Part shown: positions 1-20,500 of the stretch, piece after piece
Layout: every line of letters starts with the position of its first letter
How positions within the stretch are numbered: position 1 is the stretch's first letter
Assembly (NCBI GenBank): GCA_030704615.1
Contig: CM060734.1
Span: 56,314,042-56,378,041, forward strand
Reading direction: 5' to 3'
Source: Takakia lepidozioides
Lineage: Eukaryota > Streptophyta > Takakiopsida > Takakiales > Takakiaceae
DNA length: 64,000 nucleotides
The notes under the pieces: model-generated
Told to the model about the DNA's origin: nothing
What the model saw: the letters and a program-made list of their open reading frames with translations, nothing else
Database searches by the model: none
Made by a program: the position numbers and the translations under genes

Positions 1-453
1 GGATAAATATCAAACCATTTTATTCGGAAAATGTTTTTTACACGTGCAAGTTGCAACTGTGCATTGTGAGTGTTTTGAATTGGCTATTTAGTGACGCTTC
101 TAATTGCAACAGTGCAGCCACTGCTGCTTCCACTTGACAGTCTACCCATGCTTGTTTCTTGTAGCTATCCATCCTAAAAGTCTCTTCTTGTGAGAGATGT
201 GACAGAACACTTTGAGAATATCAGGAAAAAATCCTTGACTGCCTCTTTGAGAGACTTCATAGAAAGCCAGCCTAATGATAGGTGTTGAGGTCCTTCAGCC
301 CTACCATACCTTAGCCATGGACTCTATGAAGTGACAAGATTATTTAATAGAATACTAGGAGAAAATCTGTGTACTGGCAATTCTAGATTACTGAATGCTT
401 GCTACAACACTTCTTATTGAAGTATCAAATTTCAATATGGGTTGTCAATACGG
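1..453. other. 3' flank of chorismate mutase, no gene
   Basis: No coding region recognised. A stretch at about 100-175 resembles the 5' leader of the PPR fragment at 38,560-38,630 (shared block ending in GTTTCTTGTAGCTAT), so it may be a decayed piece of a PPR retrocopy. Confidence 0.4.
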
Positions 454-3202
454 TTAATCCATCCGACGAAGAAGGTAGGCTACTTGGACCTGCTTTGTGA
501 GAGGCATGACCCAGTGTTCATAAAGAGTTCCGACAAGGTCAGGGTCAATCTTGTAGTGTGCATTCTTAACCTCGCCATGCTCATTCACCTCCTGTCCATA
601 TGTCCTGGCTTTATTTGCCACCCGTCGTTTCACATTATCTTCTACATTCTTGTAGGTGAGCTCTGCCATTATTGCATCCCCATCCTGCCATATTGCCAAT
701 GACTGACTGAATGAATACAAAACGTCCAACAGCGGGTCATACTTAAGCCCACCTTCAGTTCACACAATCCGATGGCCAATTTGCAAGAGGAACCAACTGC
801 AGATCGATCATCCACGTTTAGCAGGGCTCCTATTGAGTTTGTAAGAACCTCAAGATGAAGTGCATGAATCCCTGACCAACTCCAACAGTTCATTGACTCC
901 GCACACAACCAATTGTAGCCTGCTCGCGTACCTGTGCTTTAATGTGAGGTTCAAACCTCCCTGGATCTTCAGTGAATTTGGCCTCGGCAACAAATTTGCC
1001 ATAGTGTATCCTCTTTGACAGAGCCTGCAAAACCAATGAGGTGTCCATAACCAGCCACTCCCAGAAAGCAGATCATTCTCCTGAATACCTTGACCCCGTA
1101 CCTTGTGTCTGCCGCAGCTCCTCGAAAGGAGGTAAGGAAGGTTGTGGGTGGCAAGAGGTGTCATTGACTCTAACCATGTTGGCTATGCCATATACCTACA
1201 GGGCGCAGTGCCTCCTAACCCTATAGAAAAATGCGTTATTGGAATTCATTGACACTGGTATGAAATGCGCCCAAAGGTTGGCAGACTTTGACACCGGCCA
1301 CAACCTAGTAACTCTAGCTCCTTGATACACATGCATATGGGCTTTGGTGTTTCCCTTCTCATTCTGGCATATTTTCCACTTGACAATACTCTCCACCTTA
1401 GTAGAAGAGCAAAGGGGGATGAGGAAAAAGGGGACGGAGGAAGAGGGAGGGGCCCATGCTGCAGCATGTCTGGTCATATTTCTATCCCCTCATTGTGGGA
1501 AAACCGGTGGAAGAGAGGGAGGATTGCCTGCAAACCACAGAAACCTAACTGAAGGACTAGGATAGGGAAGAAAACCTGCAAACAAAGCACGTCACAGAAG
1601 GAAGTCGAGCCATAGTTGCCATCATCGCCTGATGTTGTAATCTTGGGTAACAAATCGTCCAAATACATGCTCCAAATTGCCTTATTGATGTTGATACTGT
1701 CCGCAGCTGGGTGTAGCACCTGCCTTTGCCCACCCGCTTTATCACCACCTATAAGAGATTCCTAAAGTAACTAACAACTCTGGCATTAACTGGCACAAAA
1801 TTACACAATGAAAGAGAATGATCCAAGAAACTCAGCTGCTCAGTCACCAATGACTTAGAGCACGGCCTCCTGAACCAATCAAGGTAACCAAGTGACTACA
1901 TTGGATATCAGACAAGAATCAAGACTAGCAATGATTACTCTTACAGTTATGTCCAGGGGCAGTGAATACCTTGGAATCTAGGATACTAGGCAGAAAAGGC
2001 TCAGGCAGGTCCTCTGGAAAAAATGGATGCTCATCAGGTGCATAGTACCTGCGAACCTGTTGGTTATGTCCCTTCATCTCGTCAATATATGCCTCTGTTA
2101 CATGTTTCAAAGGCCTGAAGAAGGCACGCAATCTTGATTCTTGTGAAATGTCAGGAGCTGTAGATAATGTTGCAAGTAAAAATCATAATGTGGTGGACGT
2201 GACCACAGCCTGAAGATAAGTGCTCCAAAAAGGTTTTCGAATGATATGGCTATGGGAATATTCAATTTATGATGGCCTTGCAACTTTCTTTAATGAGAAC
2301 CTCTCCAATGGAATACAAAGAACTGAAAGCTGAGCTCCATATGTCTTCTAAAGATGGTACACCAATGCAACAAGGGAGACCCATTAAGCATTTTGCAAGA
2401 TGAGCCTGCCCTGAAAATTGTCAACTTGATGCTTTACTGTAGAATTCACAGGACCTCACTCAGAATAAAATTAAGAAGGTAAGAGGAAGGTACTTTTGCA
2501 TGTAGGTGCTCTGTCTCTTTGAGCATAAATTCCACAAGAGTCCCCTTGAAGTCTGGAAGTGCGAAACTGTTGGCGTCATACGTAGGGCCATTGAAGCAGT
2601 ACTGTGCGCGCTCTAACAGCGCATATATGATGGTGTCTTCCTGTCGTATGAGTGAGTCCCGAATACTAGACAATGTCAGAGGCTGGAGGTAAACATCTCT
2701 ACCTGCACTGATGCTGTTCAATGATCATGTTATCCAGACAGAAAACAAAATCGTAAGATACGGCGAGAGCACTTGAAGCAACTCCAATAGAAAATACCTC
2801 AAGAAGGGAATGATTTGATGAATTGAAACACAAGGAGATTTCAAAATGCACATGCCGTACCAGCAGGTCTCAATTTATCGACTCTCGTGTGCTCCAGATC
2901 ATGCAAGAAGAAACTTACAAATCAGATGGAATATAAAAGCCTCTCTCAGACAACAGGAAGCAGGATCGACAAACATGCATCCAGACTAAGTCTCAATCTG
3001 CTATTGGAGACCAAAAGAGTTGAAGGCACCTGCTAAGTGGAGGCTGATAAAGCCCCTGCTCAGATCGCAGAATGGAAGCCTGGCAGACAGGGGCCCATGC
3101 CTTCATTGACCGAGGCCGCTGTGGTGTAGCCACAGCCGACGACCCCGGACTCGAAGAAGCAGCCGAGGGCAGGCTAGCAAGCAGGCAACGAGAAAGCGCC
3201 AT
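454..3202 (-). CDS. CM1: Chorismate mutase, plastid type (6 exons)
   Basis: Converts chorismate to prephenate, the committed step to phenylalanine and tyrosine in the plastid. Exons read on the minus strand: 3030-3202, 2494-2713, 1970-2056, 1576-1719, 932-1024 and 454-684. All junctions are GT-AG and the phases agree, giving one open frame of 315 residues plus TAA, close to the usual plant length. Exon 1 (residues 1-57, [15 protein letters not shown]) is Ser/Ala/Arg-rich and looks like a transit peptide. Exon 2 holds [20 protein letters not shown], the helix that begins the AroQ-type catalytic domain. Later landmarks are [48 protein letters not shown], and the C-terminal [17 protein letters not shown]. 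These match plant CM1 nearly word for word. Family knowledge: plastid forms are inhibited by Phe/Tyr and activated by Trp; I did not check the effector residues. Next gene upstream is PGIC on the same strand. No frame damage seen. Confidence 0.95.
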
Positions 3203-4311
3203 GAATCTATCTAAAAACAACTTGAAAGCTCGTCGATCGATCTAGCACCCATGGACCATTTCTGGAAATCAGCGGGACGAGAGGCTATCTTCAATGCAGG
3301 ATACCATGCAGCGCAAATGGGCACTCCAGTAAACAAGAAACTTTAGCGTTTCACATGAGGCAAGGGTTGCCCAGGTCTAAGTTGGGACGTTGGGACTTGT
3401 GCGTTGTCGCCTGATCGATGTGTTGAAGTCAAACCGACCTGACTTTTATATTCACTGTTTACGCCCAGACTACTATTACAAGTCTTCATCGACCTACAGA
3501 CTACAGTGAGGGCCTACAAAGGCTGAAACTATGAAGGTACGTTGCCAACATCTGAGCATTGAGAACTTTCAGGCATCATGCCTAGCTAGAAATCCCAAGA
3601 TTTCCTTGTTATCACCCTTTCGTATAATCGGATTGAGCAGTGTGGGAAGCTTTCTTACTACTTTTGAGATTGTCTGAATGACAAGTGAGAATTGGTGGGA
3701 TCTTCCAAGAGTAATTTTAGCAACATAATACCAACATGTTGGAGACTGAGGGATACATTTTGATCTCGTGGCTGTTAGGTGTTTTCCGCTGGTCCATGCC
3801 ACCAGTCAAAGAGAATGATTTAAGGGCATGATTGAGACACATTCTCTAGATCCAAACACCTCTGCAAGCTCATGGTGGTTGATCCATCCCCTGCAAGTTT
3901 AGGTTCATAGGGGCATTCGAACACTTCCTCAATCCCAATCTGCTACAATCGTGCTACGCATGCAAACAAAACACTTTGTCCATCACAAGAATGTCAGTTT
4001 CTGATCCCAATTCCTTTCATAAAGTTGTCCATGTACAGCATTGTGCAATTCAATTGAACAGTGTAATGTTGAACAAGATTGAACGTTCTAAAATGTTGTT
4101 ACAACTGTCAGTACAGATGAGTTGGTTTTGAGAAGCCAATTTATCAAGCTCCACGAGAGCAATCCAATTTGGTGCAAAACATTAATGATCCAGATAGACT
4201 GTCTAATGTCATGATTACTCATCCCCTGCTTCCAAGGGAATAATATTTTCAGTTCCAGGCAGAATATCACTTGGGAACACATCATGCGGCTCTGGGTAAA
4301 GCAACTGCGTC
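3203..4311. other. Intergenic between chorismate mutase and PGIC
   Basis: About 1.1 kb holding the chorismate mutase promoter/5' UTR (right of 3202) and the PGIC 3' flank. Short ORFs occur on both strands but none carries a recognisable motif. I see no convincing TATA box or polyadenylation signal. If PGIC has a last spliced exon, it would lie here. Confidence 0.5.
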
Positions 4312-11856
<7,545 letters not shown>

Positions 11857-14551
11857 GCCCACCACCAACACTGTGAGTTACTCTCTGCTACTTTCCTTCG
11901 TGGGTTCCTTAAGCACTTCAGCACAACTCCTCGTAGCTGTTATCTTGTAGTCTTCCCTTAATCCCTCCTTAATATGAAGTTGAGCCTGAGTCTAAGTAGT
12001 GTATTATACAGCTGTGTTTGGTAGGAAGTTGGGAAATCCACGTTGTCCCTGCGTCACAGATCTTTGCTGCATTCTTAGTTATAGGAACCTAAGGGCAGGG
12101 CCACAATCTCTGTCTTCATTACCCAAATCGAATCTCACACTTAGACAGTAAAGAATCCTAGGGTTCGACCAAACGTTAATTAGTTGATCGTGGCACCTTG
12201 CAGCCCTCGGGTCTTGCCTGATGATGATTATTATACTGGCTCCAATGTAGAATCCTGTGACTGGGAAGAGAACTGTGGGATAGGGGCAGCCTAAGTAGGA
12301 CTCCACCAGCACAAGTATTTTCTACTGCTCAGACTAGAAAGCGACTATTTTACTTGGGAATTCGTCAGATCCACCGTTAGATGACCCGTGTATGCACTCT
12401 CGGTAGCCACACCCAGTCCTCATTCCAACCCCAGTTCTCCCTCGACCAAATTCCCATGCAAAGGTCATTCTAAGCAGGTGCTTAACCCCAACACATGAAA
12501 GGTTCATCTGCCTTACCCAAAGCAACTGTGGAAAACACCAGCAAACAACACTTACTGGCACTTCAGACATTTAGCAACCCAGAGTGGATTGTGGAACTAA
12601 TCTCAAAAAGGCTTTAACCATCTCAAATTTCCATCACAATGCCAAAATGCTCTTAATTCTTCTCCACTATTACGTGCACATGCTCATAGAAGACTGTCGA
12701 TCTCCCCGGGGAAATGCCATTGACCCTGTGGCGCAATTTGATAGAATCACGTACTCCGTGATAAGTACAAAAGCAATGCAGAACACACTCATACGTACGC
12801 ATGACAAAGCAACATGTTTTTGAGTCCGAGGTAGTACCATGGGATATGTTGGGTGGCTTGTGCTTTGAGGAGGCTGTAAGAGTCCCAAACCAAAATGCCG
12901 CAGGGCCACGTGCCTGCGCACCCAAACCCACTACACATTCCATCAGCCCAACTTCCGTCGCCATTCTCACCTATTGCTTCATTCTACGCCAGTCCCACTA
13001 CCCCCAAAATTCAGGATCCAACCTCCCCCACTCGCCACTCCCGCTCTCCTCCACGCCCCTCCCAATTGCATGTTCCTTCTACGCTCCTAGCATCCAGATG
13101 CAGTTCAGAAAGATAGAAACTTAATGGAGTCCACAAGGAGAGAGACTCAAATGCAGCGGAATGACAACACAGGATGAGAAGGGAAGCGATGACCCACCTG
13201 CGGAAAAGCCCCAGCAAGCTAGGCTGGAAGGAAACGGAGCGAAAAGCACGGCTGCAGGATCCAGGGCACGGTGAGGAGCAGAGAGCGGACGAAGAGGAGG
13301 AGACGAGGGCGTGAGCCTGCATTTCTGCAGAAGCTGTGTGTGCTTGATTTTGTCTGGAAAGACCGAGGCAGTCTTCACCTACGGGATCATGCCACCCCTG
13401 CACCCTTCCTCACGTGGCCACCTCGCATCTATCTTCCATGCCTGCGGGTCCCATCCCACCCCACCCTCGGCCTCATGTCCAACACTGTTTTTGCTCTCCC
13501 ATTCTGTGCTCATTCAGTTTTTGGGCCTTCTTTCTTTGTATATTTGATGAAAACCTGTACAGCTTTCTATACAGGAAACATGAGGTATATGAACATATGA
13601 TAGAAAAATCCTTTCTTTCTTTGTATAACTTACTCTTCCTCACTCTTTTGATGGTGAAGATTGTGTGGGATGCTAACAAGAATTTCTTTTTCTTCTAAGG
13701 GAACAAGAAAAGGAAACGGATGGACATACATTATACAAAAACATGGTTCGGCTCCGGCTGATTGGGTAATATTGAGAGAGAGAGAAGACTCCGGCCCAAG
13801 CTAGAGTAAACATGAGTCGATTCCTGGCAAACCAACAACACCTTGCACATGGTTAGTTTTCTTTGTGGGAGTTCAGTTTCTCTATCAAACCAAGTTTGAC
13901 TCAAGAGAGGTGATTACATTTCACTGCCGTGGGCACTGTAGGTATGTAGTGCTGGGATCAAACAGGCAGGGTGTTGTTGTGATAGAGAGCATTGGAAGAG
14001 TACTTGGTTCTCCAGTTCCAAAATCTCTATTGAAGTGTTGGGGTGTTACTAACTATCATCCTCATCATCACCAAGTGGGATGTGCTTGAGAGTCGGGTTG
14101 TCATGTTTGGCAATTGGCGAAGTTGCCATAACTAATTTGAATCAAATTTCTTGAATCAAACACAGGTCAGATTTGACTACTTATGGCTACTTCAAGTTCT
14201 CGCAAATCTTGACAACCATTAGCTTTGCTGTTTTCTTAGGTAAGAGCCGGACGTCACTTCTCTGACTACTGAATAACTAGTGCTCTCCTACTTTTGGCTA
14301 CTTCAAGTTCCCGCAAATCTTGACAACTATTAGCTTTGCTGCTTTCTAGGGTAGAGCCGGAAGTCACTACTGAATAACCGCTGCTCTCCGCGTTTGTACA
14401 TAATGCCATAAAAACATGTAGCATCAAATTCCAAAAATTAGACCATGGACTTCAATCAAATTATCTATGAACAAAACCCTTGATTTCAAGACAGTAGTAT
14501 CATGCTTCACACATGACCTTTTCTTGCACCATCCGCAGGTATATCCTGTAC
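11857..14551. other. PGIC upstream region and UfSP2 3' flank
   Basis: About 2.7 kb without a recognisable coding exon. An AG-ended tract just upstream of the PGIC ATG (near 11,872) looks like a splice acceptor, so a non-coding 5' exon may lie further up. The GC-richer block 13,010-13,480 contains a plausible donor (GCAG/GTGGGT, minus strand, near 13,200) and could be the promoter and first UTR exon. This is inference. The right part includes the 111-bp tandem duplication at 14,185. Confidence 0.35.
14185..14392. repeat. 111-bp imperfect tandem duplication
   Basis: The block starting GGCTACTTCAAGTTC at 14,185 is repeated at 14,296, with shared landmarks CGCAAATCTTGACAAC, TTAGCTTTGCTG and AGAGCCGGA. 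The copies differ by substitutions and a few indels, so the duplication is not recent. It lies just 3' of UfSP2. Confidence 0.9.
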
Positions 14552-17500
14552 TCAAACAGTATTGGGGCGTTGTGGCAATAAAAGATTGTAAAATTTATTG
14601 GTGAGGAAAAAGTTTCGGCCAGTATTGTTTACAGCCCTCTTCCACCCACACCACCCTCCACTACGAATGCTCTTCAAGTCCTCGCCACCAGTGTAGTGAG
14701 GGTCCAGAATGAGAAACGCGCTCTCTCCAGTCAGCTCATTGTAATCCACCCCCAGCAACGTGTATGCCAGAACACCTCCCCCTGCAGACCACACAAATAT
14801 GGTTAAGAACAGACCATGAGGATAGGGACTTCCTGTCCCAACTACTCTCTATGCTGGCATGCTAGCACTAGAAAACTACAGAGAAGCTTATCAAAGCGGG
14901 GCATATCGGAACACCACATTCCTGGAGCTAGAAAACTTCCTCAGTCACTTCTTATCTCTCACCTTCCTGGCCTTAGCACTGGATAATAGAACTTAGAAAA
15001 CAATCACGAATATGGCAGAACCACCAAACATGTCCATTAGCCACAAGCTAACAAAGCGGTTGTCTGAAGGATGGTATCAACCAAAAGGTAAGCCTTTACA
15101 TGGACATAAGTAGATATTAACAAGAAATCGCTGCTTAAGAAACAACAGCGACTACCTACTGCTTCGGTGATTATCACATTGGCAGGTTTTGCAGGACATC
15201 GGACAGCCACCTGGTATACAAGTTCTCTCTCTGGAGATGAGAGAAATGCAATGAAATGGTACTTTATGATGCTTATGGGACAAGAGGAAGAAAGAGACAG
15301 AAAGAGAGGGGCCACAAGCAGCCCAAAAGCAACTAAAGCTCAAGGGACTGTCTAAGAGTCAACACTTCGTGCAGGTAAGCTCCCAAGCATTTCTGATCCT
15401 TGTACAAGAAAGACCTCCGTGAGAGATGGGTAGTCCAGAATAGACACTTGAATCTCCCATGGATCTCATGGTATAACGGGCAGTGAAAGAAGAAATGTTC
15501 TTCACTTGCAATTTCCTCTAGTTCCCAGCGCAAGCGGGGCATAGGTGGTCATCACATTGCAGATTTCCCCACCTACCAGTCACTATCCGCAGGACTGTGG
15601 GAGAGCACCCTGAACCTCCCCAATGCCCTCAGAAGAGAGGAAGATAGACCTGCAGACAGATAATCAGGCCACAAGATCCTCTCCTCCCCGAGAACCAAGA
15701 ATGTCTCACGCTAGAAGGTGCAGTTTTGTTGTTGGAGTGGCTGATTTACATGTCCGCCTGACGTGCAGTACCATAAGTTCTCTTCTGATACATCCCTTAT
15801 GGTCCTGTTTGCACACAATTTCCACCCCTTCCGTATTTTGTGGAAGTAGGGAAGCAACGGAGAGTTCATTGCCCTCCAAAAAGTTGAACACGAGAGCATA
15901 CCAAGAGTGCCTCAAACCAGGGGTTTTGAGCCTGATAGAGGTTGACAGAAAGAGGGGAACAAGATGAAGGCAAATCTGTTGTGTCCACCTCATTTTCCAA
16001 CCAACCTGTCCTAGTAGGCAACATGAGGGAAACTTTACCCGAGGAGCATTGGTCTACATCTTGATATCTTCCTCTTAGCAAACAACAACAATCCTTGGCA
16101 TGCTAGTCAACGTTGAAGTGATGACCACAAATGAAGGGCAGGCTCACCAATCATGACAGGAGTGCCTTGTGTACGAAAATGCAAAGCCAGCTCCCTGCAT
16201 TTACTGGGCATATCTGCTCCACTACGAACGTTCAGAATTTTACAGGTTACCTGCACCCAACACACATTCAGTCACCCTACATAGCCATCCATGACCTTCA
16301 TGGACTAGCTTGGCTTACTATGGATCATTAACATGCTCCTTAACATCATGTGCTAAACCCTTCCACAGATATGGGTCTAAACTTTAAAAATGCACATTTG
16401 GTCACCCTACATAGCCGTCACATAAAACTAGCTTGACCTATTATGGATCATTAACATGCTCCTTACACAATCACGTGCTAAACCCTTCACAGATATGTTT
16501 TTTTTTTTAAAGCTCAACATACAGTATGAAAGTTATTTATAAGTAAGAGCCACATACACCAAGAAGTTTATCGAGTACAAAACTAAGCTCAATAGCACCA
16601 ATCCAGTCCTGCGATCCAATGAAGGATGCCTCCTTGTCTCCTATCTCTACCAATGTCTCCTGTATTTGTCTGCAAATGGACAGGCCATAAAAGTTAGGTG
16701 TCATGTTCCATTGCCAGGCTAACCATGAGACTTCTGAGGACTCTTAGGAATAGGCAACCCTATGAGCAGGCTAAGGAAGCTTGCACCACTTACAGATGTT
16801 AGAAGTATCCCAGCTGCCACCTTTTGACAGCTTATTTTGGGAGAAAACAAACCTCAAACTAAAGAAACTTGGTATCCTTGGATCTCACTTAAAACACCAC
16901 AACAACCCACTGCTTTCTGAGATAACAGTAGCAACTCCAACTCTAAAAGCATTTACAGTGTAGAACCTTCTTAATGTCAATTGCTGTGCTGAGGAGTACA
17001 CTTCATGTGCTCTCAGCCATAGAAGATGTTGCCAGTTCAAAGTGTATATCCAGACTTTTGCTGGGGAGCTTAACAAGGCCAGGCATGTAAAACCTTGCTT
17101 CCTTTTAAAGTAGGATGGCCCGAATATGAAAAGGTCGGTTAGAGGCATGTTTACCTGTGGGATGGGACATGCACAGAGGTGTACTGTTGGAGTCTGAACC
17201 AGGAAACAATTGTTTGCAATGACCGATATGCACATCCCCAACCCTGCCATAACGGCAGCCTCAATTTAGCAAGCTTAAGAGAACTGTATCATTCGACAGG
17301 AAAACCCCATTCATCATGAATAACCTCCATGGCCCTCAACCTCATTAAGGGAAACAACGCTCCACTGCAAAGTAAACCCTTCAGTTCCACCAAAGGAAAA
17401 AGGAAGTTAGGAGATGCAACAGAAAAAAGAGACCAGAGTATTTTGTAGCAAGAGTGATTTTCTACATTATGCATGAAAATTTCAGTCATCCAAAAGATAA

Positions 17501-20500
17501 CAAACCCCTTGTAAAAACAGGAAGTAGAGAATCGCACATTGTCATCACATCGATCTTGCAGGTAATGATAGTATTCATAGGAGCCCTCTATCAAACTTGT
17601 CCGGCCTCCTACAACTGCTTCCCACGCACGCCAGCAAACACGTACATCAGACTTGTCAAACAATCTCCACAAGTATTAATGAACAAATGAAAACTTCACA
17701 TTTGAATCTACTGAAGTGACAAAAAAGGGGTTGTTTCTTGACTGGAACTTCTTACCAATGGCAGGGCTTGACAGTACCGACCCTCATTGAAGCATGATAA
17801 TTTGAAGTGTGGTACACAAAAACTTGCACCCATACATCTTGAATGTTCCTTAAACTATGATACTAATACTCTGCAATACCTTACGTTTGGACAAGTATGA
17901 AGAAACACAGTATGCTTTTCATCAAATTATCACTGACCGCCAGAGCTAGGTAGACCAAAATGGACATCAATAAGCCGCCTTCCTCCTGCATCCACATCCT
18001 AGCACCCATCATCAGATGCAAACCGAGATGTAGAACATGACCGCTTCGAAGACCGGGACAAGTAAGGACAAACATACCCTGGATGCACCAGTAAACGCAC
18101 AAGATTGCGAATAATTTTCATGCAGACAAACCTACCCGCAGGCTGACTAATAGTGGAGTCTGACTTTGTCAATGTCAACGTATTTGCAACACGAAGCATG
18201 GGATGATCCAATGGCAAGCCAAGCCTGCGATGTAATGCTCTTCTTACTTCCACTGCAAAAACCCAATCCAAAATCATACTCACTGGCCACAAGCTCAAAA
18301 CTTGACAATGCAACCTACACACAAAACAAACAGCGCACTTACCCTATACACCAAGCTCAGAGGAAAACAAACTTCTGGGTTTTACATGTTAAGGAAGGCA
18401 CGTGCATTTAGTAAAGCTCTGAAAGGACATAACTGACAACAATTACACCACATCATATAACCTGTAGTAGAAAGATTGGCACCCCATCACTTTCTCAGTT
18501 TGCTTTCAGTTGCATAAGAGCTTACCAAGCCCACTCTCGGTTTCACCATAGCTAAGGTCATAAATAGTTGTAATGGGACAGCTCAAAGGACAGAAGTGGA
18601 ATGCGCAGACCTGCATGCAGTGACACAAGTGCCGATTGGCTTTGCATACTTTGCATATTCTATTATGCTTTCATGATTCAAGCAGGAAGTCGCAAAACGC
18701 TTCCACTACAGAGCATACTACACCTTGCAATTGCCATAATCTATGGAACAAAGATGGCTGGCTTATTAACAGGCATGCAAACGAACAGCAAAAGATCTAT
18801 TCCGGGATCCCCATGCACAACAAGAGTTAAGCACACCCTCCCCCCAAACGTTTTTCTTAAGAACAGTAGGAGCATACCAAGTACCTTGGCCTTATGGGCA
18901 GCATTGCTGATAACCATCTTGCCCATGGCATTCAGCTGGTCACATACAGCAGGTACGACAAACAAGGTGGCGGCATCCACCAGAGGCGTATTACCAGGCA
19001 CTAGGCACAACACATCGACGCTCAACCTCAACATCTGCAACACCACTGAACTCCTGGCTGCACCATGGATACCCTCACATCCAATTCAGTGATGAAGAAT
19101 CGTTACTCTAACCCCAGTCTAGATGTGCTTTGCTCCTGGACACTCCACAGCAAAATACAAAGAATCTATTGGGCAGACTATGCCTTGCCGGGGTGTGATG
19201 GCAGCTCATACTTCAAAATATAGACGGGCTTCCCACAGAACAAACTTGTCATTTCCCACTGTTGAAGAAGGTACATGGACTAGACACGCTTTAGCGAGCA
19301 GAATCATGTGGGTCGACTGTACAACAAGATGAGAGCAGTGGAAATACCAGGCAAGTACTGTATAAAAGGGGCTGCCTTGTTGCTACAAGAAGGCTGCATT
19401 GCAACAGTGACCTTCACCGGCACTGGAATCTGCACAGGGCAAGTCATGGTAAGTCCATCTCCTAAAGATTTGTTGATTCATTAGTCAAAAAGAAAGCACT
19501 AAGATGCCATTTCACTGAAGGAGGAAATATGAGCTTGACACTTAATCCTTCAGGGAAGGGGCTACTAAGGGTATGTATAACTAACATATCCAGCTAATTA
19601 CTCCACCCGCATAGTTACCGGGAAGTCACTTATAATGCTGGCCCAACTATAAATGATCGAGGTACCCGGACCTTGTTGTTCACCATTAGCTCTTGAGATG
19701 ATCAGGACTGAGATGAAATGGAGTGGCATGAGAAGATTCACATGCACTGAAAATCGACTAGAAATGCATGGACAACCTGGGCAATGTGAAAGTCGATGCA
19801 TACATGTTCAAACATACTACTACTATTTATCACGGATATGAACCAAACCTGAAATCCTGTTGGAGATAGAATGAGACCCTCAGGCGAGCTGACACTAGAG
19901 CAAAGATGTGTCTGCTGAATTCCTGCCTTATCGGAAGGTTGTACCAAAATTGTTCCTTGTGGTCCTTCAGCCATAAACACTGCCCTGCTGCTTGTCAAAT
20001 CTCTTGTAATGGTGTCAACTGCCCCCATGACACGCTCCTCATACTCTAAGCCAAAGGATCAACCATGTGGCAATTGGTCAGAAAGAACAATGTAGCTTGA
20101 TTGCCAACACCCAGAGAGATGGAAAGTTAGATGTGCAAATTCAACTAATAACACCGACCGTCAGCAGTACCTGATGCAGCCAAAGAGATGGCAATAAGCA
20201 CAATGGCCCACCCACTTCAAGTACTCGGCAGAACTTTTGCAATGCTGGTAATTCCGGATCTTCCAGCCAACCGACATCAATGCTTACCATCTCACCAATG
20301 ATCAGCATCCATGCAGGTGCCAAACCACAAGTCTAACCTAACCGAAGACAGAGAGAAAGAGAATATACTCATAAGACTTTGGTCACTGTAGGCTTGTGTT
20401 CTGAGAGAAAGAGATTGTACTCATAAGACGTTGTTTTCCGTAGCCTTGTGGCCATTGACCCCGCACCCAGTTTGAGCGGAAGCAAAGGGACAGAACCTAC

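Noticed and set aside
12653-13403. Overlapping ORFs on both strands upstream of PGIC
   Set aside because: Several frames are open at once in GC-rich DNA, which points to composition rather than coding; possibly promoter or 5' UTR.
20141-20323. Possible UfSP2 exon ([20 protein letters not shown])
   Set aside because: The exons 21085-21456 and 19849-20045 join in phase without it and match the family directly, so this stretch is intronic.
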